A program made the position numbers and the translations under genes. Below, in pieces: positions 60,499 to 64,000 of a DNA stretch of 64,000 bases. The first letter of the stretch is position 1. Each line of letters begins with the position of its first letter. This DNA is from an uncultured Nitrospira sp. (GTDB taxonomy: Bacteria > Nitrospirota > Nitrospiria > Nitrospirales > UBA8639), in assembly GCA_902500695.1 (NCBI GenBank), contig CABVRQ010000004.1, forward strand, positions 1 through 64,000, in the 5' to 3' direction. The notes under the pieces were generated by a model. That model worked only from the letters and a program-made list of their open reading frames with translations. It did no database searches and was not told the origin of the DNA.

Positions 60499-60840
60499 TT
60501 AGAGGAAGAGAACATGCAAGAGGACGGCACAGAGGGAGATGGCGGATAGAGCGATCGCCGCAAGACTGAGTTGCAAGGCGCGGTGTTGATTAGATGTGGC
60601 CACTGAGGCGGCCTGTTCAATGGCCGCAACCGTACTTTGCAATTGTTCAGCAAGTTCCTTGACATGGGTGGCGTTTTGGGAGGCGGCTGTTTGTAATTCG
60701 CTAATTTGTTGCTGCAACAGATGTGTCTGATCTGTGGGAGGGGCAGAGCCTTTCTTGGTAAACGCTGGTGCAGTGGCCGAAATGATTGTCCCGATATGTG
60801 GAAGAACGGCTTTAAGTGCCGGAATAAGCCATGTTGCCAT
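60499..60840 (-). CDS. small membrane protein with coiled coil
   Basis: The 113-residue protein begins with a short amphipathic or hydrophobic stretch (LIPALKAVLPHIGTIISATA), then a coiled coil (about 40-85, HLLQQQISELQTAASQNATH), and ends in a transmembrane helix (LSLAAIALSAISLCAVLLH). GAGGT lies before the ATG. Its topology resembles tail-anchored membrane proteins. No function is recognised. Confidence 0.6.
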   Translation of the reverse strand: MATWLIPALKAVLPHIGTIISATAPAFTKKGSAPPTDQTHLLQQQISELQTAASQNATHVKELAEQLQSTVAAIEQAASVATSNQHRALQLSLAAIALSAISLCAVLLHVLFL

Positions 60841-61063
60841 AAGAATACCTCACAACAATAAACGTCTATTAGTCCGATGAAGTACCATTAGCAATATGCT
60901 GAAAATGTCGCTGTTTGTCAAAAAAATGGCCAGAAAGCTCAAAAGATGTTCTAAACAGATTTTTGTGTGACGCGTGGAGTGACGGTCGGCATTCATCCAC
61001 TACGGAAAATGTAGGGCTTCCATGACGAATTCGATTCATAACCCCGCGAGGCTGGTCCCCACC

Positions 61064-63040
61064 TTATCCGAACAAGGCACGCTCGGCGCGCTGAAGGTCA
61101 TCAGGCGAGCCGAATAACACAAGAACATCCCCTGCCTCCAGCCTGGTCTCACCTGAGGGCATGAGCTGCCGTTGCCCTTCCCTCACCATAGCGGCAATCG
61201 CAACCCCATTGAGATTCAATTCATGTAAGGAATGTCCCACAATCGAACTGTCCGGGGGTAGAACCACCGGGCGAAGGCGGTCGACGTTATGTTCCTGTCG
61301 CGTGTAGGCCAAAAGGCTATCGCCTAGAAAAAACTCACGTAATAAATGATAACGCCCATTTCGCTGTTCCCGCATACGGCGTGCTATACGGGATATGGGC
61401 ACATTCAGCAACACCAGGGCATGTGCGGCGATCATGAGGCCTGCTTCCAGTGTCTCCGGCACCACCTCTGTTGCGCCAGCCGCACGCAGTTCATCAACGT
61501 GGGTTTCATCGCGGGTGCGTACCATGATCGGAAGATCTGGACGCAGGGTCCGAAGGTGATGCAGGGTTTTATGAGCAGAGGCCACATCTGCGTGGCCGAT
61601 CACGACCAGCCTGGCCGTGCCGACACCAACGCCTTCCAGAATGGTGCGTTCGGACGCATCCCCGTAAAAAACTCCCTCGCCGGCGATATTCGCGTCCTTT
61701 ACTCTGGAGGGATCCAGATCCAATGCCAAATAAGGAATTTTTTCTTCTTCCAGAAGGTGGGCCACACTCTGACCGATGCGCCCGTACCCGCAAATGATGA
61801 CATGATCGCGAAGATGCCCAACGGTTTCGATGCTGACTTGGGGAACGGAATCCTTTCCCTCACGGGCCGGACGAGGTGCACACCAGCGGGCAAGCACCTG
61901 GTTGTACCGGATGAGAAATGGAGCCACAATCATAGAAAATAATACAGAGGTCAGCACAATCTGACCCATTTTTGGTTGGATCACACCTACGTCCAACGCG
62001 ATAGAAAGCAAAGCGAACCCGAACTCACCTCCCACCGCCAGCAGCCAACCGGTACGCCAGGCCGTCATCGCATCCATTCCGGCAATGCGTACCATCAGCG
62101 CCACGAGTAAGGTCTTGATGAGCAACAAGACTGCGGCTCCCGCCAATGCCAAATGCCAAATTTCAGGGATGGACGACGGGTCGACCAACATACCGATCCC
62201 GATGAAGAATAGACCAAGCAACACATCGCGAAATGGACGAATTGTGGATTCCACCTGATGTCGGAATTCGGTCTCTCCTAGCATCATGCCTGCCAGGAAT
62301 GCACCGAACGCCATAGACAGGCCAAGGCTACTCGTGGTCCATGCCGAGACCAATGACACAAACAGCACGGTCAGGGTGAATACTTCCGTCGAACGGAGTT
62401 CCGCAACCAGATAAAACAAGGGGCGCATCACCCATCGGCCGGCCAGAAAGACCAGTCCGAACGCCAGGGCCGCCTTTGCAAACGCCATTCCGAGCGAACT
62501 TGCCAGAACCGCGACCTCCGTATTCGCCATAGCGAGTACAGGGATGACGACCACGAAAGGGACGGCTGTGACATCCTGGAAGACGGACATGGCAATCCCC
62601 AACCGTCCATGCCGGCTATGCTCCTCTCCCTGATCGGTAAGTTGCTTGCTGATAATGGTCGTGGAGGACTGAGCGAAGACCGCTCCCACCACGAAGGCCG
62701 CCGCAATGGGCATCCCCACGAGCCAAGCCAGGAGGCCCACTGCGATCGTGGTGAGCAGGACCTGCCCCGTGCCAAGACCCAATAGCTGATGACGCAAGGC
62801 ATGGATCTGCGGCATCGAGAAGTTCAGGCCGATGGTAAACAATAAGAAGACGATACCGAATTCTGCCAGTGCCCGAATGGGCTGGGCTTCGATCACCGGT
62901 CCGGGGGTGTAGGAACCCAGCAACACGCCAACGAGCAGGTATGCAAGTGGGGAAGGGATATGGAGTCTGTGGAATACAACCACAACGACCACGCCCGTTC
63001 CAAGTAACAAAAGAGACTGCAGAAAAAACTGCTCAATCAT
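61064..63040 (-). CDS. KefB/KefC-type CPA2 cation:proton antiporter with RCK domains
   Basis: The 658-residue protein has a 12-helix Na+/H+-antiporter core (residues about 1-385) with the TM5-like region VVGAVFAQSSTTIISKQL, where the paired acidic motif of CPA2 is absent. A TrkA-N domain follows (VIICGYGRIGQSVAHLLEEE, NAD-binding), then TrkA-C at the end (LNGVAIAAMVREGQ). It may efflux K+ coupled to H+, gated by a nucleotide. GGAAGAA lies before the ATG. No KefF-type partner is adjacent. Confidence 0.88.
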   Translation of the reverse strand: MIEQFFLQSLLLLGTGVVVVVVFHRLHIPSPLAYLLVGVLLGSYTPGPVIEAQPIRALAEFGIVFLLFTIGLNFSMPQIHALRHQLLGLGTGQVLLTTIAVGLLAWLVGMPIAAAFVVGAVFAQSSTTIISKQLTDQGEEHSRHGRLGIAMSVFQDVTAVPFVVVIPVLAMANTEVAVLASSLGMAFAKAALAFGLVFLAGRWVMRPLFYLVAELRSTEVFTLTVLFVSLVSAWTTSSLGLSMAFGAFLAGMMLGETEFRHQVESTIRPFRDVLLGLFFIGIGMLVDPSSIPEIWHLALAGAAVLLLIKTLLVALMVRIAGMDAMTAWRTGWLLAVGGEFGFALLSIALDVGVIQPKMGQIVLTSVLFSMIVAPFLIRYNQVLARWCAPRPAREGKDSVPQVSIETVGHLRDHVIICGYGRIGQSVAHLLEEEKIPYLALDLDPSRVKDANIAGEGVFYGDASERTILEGVGVGTARLVVIGHADVASAHKTLHHLRTLRPDLPIMVRTRDETHVDELRAAGATEVVPETLEAGLMIAAHALVLLNVPISRIARRMREQRNGRYHLLREFFLGDSLLAYTRQEHNVDRLRPVVLPPDSSIVGHSLHELNLNGVAIAAMVREGQRQLMPSGETRLEAGDVLVLFGSPDDLQRAERALFG

Positions 63041-63430
63041 TGAAATTCTTCCGGAAGCATCGATGCCATACGGGTCTAAAATTGTTCTTGGGCACCGTCA
63101 GTCGACCGCTAAAAGTTTACGTCTGTTCCGAGGCTACTCCGAAACCTATCATGGGAAACGTATCACGACGGACGGTGTCGAGTCCCAAGAAACACAAAAC
63201 TCATCATGAAAGGATAAAAGCGGCCATGCGGGCTAAAATCTAGGATGTAGCCCAAGAGAAACCATGCCCACAATAGTTACTATTAAATATGGTGAATTGG
63301 CAAGATCCCCTTGTGACACATCTCATTCCAAGGAAAAGTGAATTTACCCTTCACCAGATATTCGGTAACGAAAACTGACGAGGCTCAGTATTGATACCTG
63401 CGGCTCATTTGTTGGTGGCTCCGCCTGCAC
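63041..63430. other. gene-free stretch between the antiporter and the TauE-type gene
   Basis: No coding frame with a credible start, tRNA or repeat was found. The frame on the + strand across its left end is only a shadow of the antiporter gene. It must hold the antiporter promoter. Confidence 0.4.
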
Positions 63431-63790
63431 TTACTTTTTTACAAACAGATATATCGCCAGGCCGATGAGAATGAGGGCAAAGATTTTCCTGAACATATCA
63501 GTGGAAACACCGTCAACAAAGCGCGCACCGATTTGTGCTCCGATAATTCCCCCCAGGCCGAGCAAAAGGCCATATTTGTAATCCACATGAGCCAGCCTAT
63601 CGTGGGCAAACAAAGCCGAGATCGCAATAACCAGGATCCCGACAAAGGAGGTGCCAACAGCTTTTTGTGCCGTGAAGCCTAGAAAAAGGAGGAGGGGAAC
63701 CATCAAGAATCCGCCGCCAAGCCCAGTGAAGGAAGCACCTATGCCCACAAAAACCCCGCTCGCAATAATGGCTAACGATGTAATATCCAT
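63431..63790 (-). CDS. half-size TauE/SafE-family membrane protein
   Basis: The 119-residue protein has three to four hydrophobic segments and the TauE/SafE glycine block GASFTGLGGGFLMVPLLLFL, then AQKAVGTSFVGILVIAISAL and GLGGIIGAQIGARF. Full TauE/SafE proteins have about 250 residues from two such halves, so this one would work as a homo- or heterodimer. No second half is present in the window. AAGGAAA precedes the ATG. The family exports sulfite, sulfonates or similar anions. Confidence 0.78.
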   Translation of the reverse strand: MDITSLAIIASGVFVGIGASFTGLGGGFLMVPLLLFLGFTAQKAVGTSFVGILVIAISALFAHDRLAHVDYKYGLLLGLGGIIGAQIGARFVDGVSTDMFRKIFALILIGLAIYLFVKK

Positions 63791-64000
63791 GAAAACTTTC
63801 CTTTTCGAAATTGTGTGAAACCAACGAACCAAATGTAGCAGGGAACCATGAAATTGGAGTCGAGCGTATTCAACCGGAACAAGTGATTTTCAAATTTCCG
63901 TTTCTCCTTTCCTCACTCCGGAAGCAATACTTTTAATAGAGCGGAAAAGGTCGAGTATGGAGTGAGTATGAAGAGATTCAACTCTTCCCGGCCCATATCC

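Noticed and set aside
1..64000. CRISPR arrays, rRNA and tRNA genes
   Set aside because: I looked for short direct repeats with regular spacers and for conserved RNA stretches, and found none.

Overview
The window is a compact, gene-dense stretch of a Gram-negative-type bacterial chromosome at roughly 50% GC. There are no rRNA or tRNA genes and no CRISPR array. The gene set is mostly core metabolism: purine, riboflavin and tryptophan synthesis, groESL, an RpoH-type sigma factor, ligA, mutS2, queG, zwf and rlpA. Redox and copper genes are added: a NarK-type nitrate/nitrite carrier, a giant MofA/MnxG-like multicopper oxidase, a cupredoxin and a Rieske-flavodoxin fusion. This mix would suit a Nitrospirota/Nitrospira-like chemolithotroph, but no single marker in the window proves it, so the assignment is inference.

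Layout. Positions 1-4400 (+) hold a LuxD-like hydrolase fused to a methyltransferase, then a membrane sensor histidine kinase. Positions 4557-19701 (-) form a long co-directional run. From its upstream end it reads narK-like, ribBA, ribH, nusB, purB, purC, purS, purQ, a DUF433 gene, purL, purF, a TlpA-like thioredoxin, a small gene pair with a degenerate metallo-beta-lactamase fold, a TPR protein, a small unknown and an O-methyltransferase. Positions 19903-23247 (+) hold rpoH, groES and groEL, closed by a strong terminator. Positions 23517-31735 carry a secreted Cys-rich protein, queG (convergent with mutS2), a coiled-coil exported protein, an unknown 411-residue protein, rlpA and a CNNM/CorC-type membrane protein. 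Positions 31890-36929 (-) hold a MoxR ATPase, a 631-residue unknown and ligA.

Positions 37165-44936 (+) hold a LysM lipoprotein, a terminator, and then trpE-G-D-C-F-B-A in pathway order. Positions 45132-48212 hold an amidase, a small unknown, a phosphodiesterase and a membrane protein with a zinc ribbon. Positions 48286-54426 are the most unusual part. Tandem 21-bp repeats, each with an inner palindrome, sit between divergent genes and precede a two-gene unit that ends in a 1732-residue multicopper oxidase. Its copper motifs are complete but in permuted order.

Positions 54794-63790 contain zwf, then an NmrA-like pseudogene broken by a nonsense codon, at least two frameshifts and an IS3-family insertion whose ends and 3-bp target duplication can be read directly. 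They also contain the Rieske-flavodoxin fusion, the cupredoxin, a small membrane protein, a KefB-type antiporter and a half-size TauE/SafE protein. The purine and riboflavin genes share overlapping stops and starts, which suggests common transcription. The trp genes form one complete operon. The copper genes from 48 to 60 kb look like an accessory metal-oxidation or redox region.
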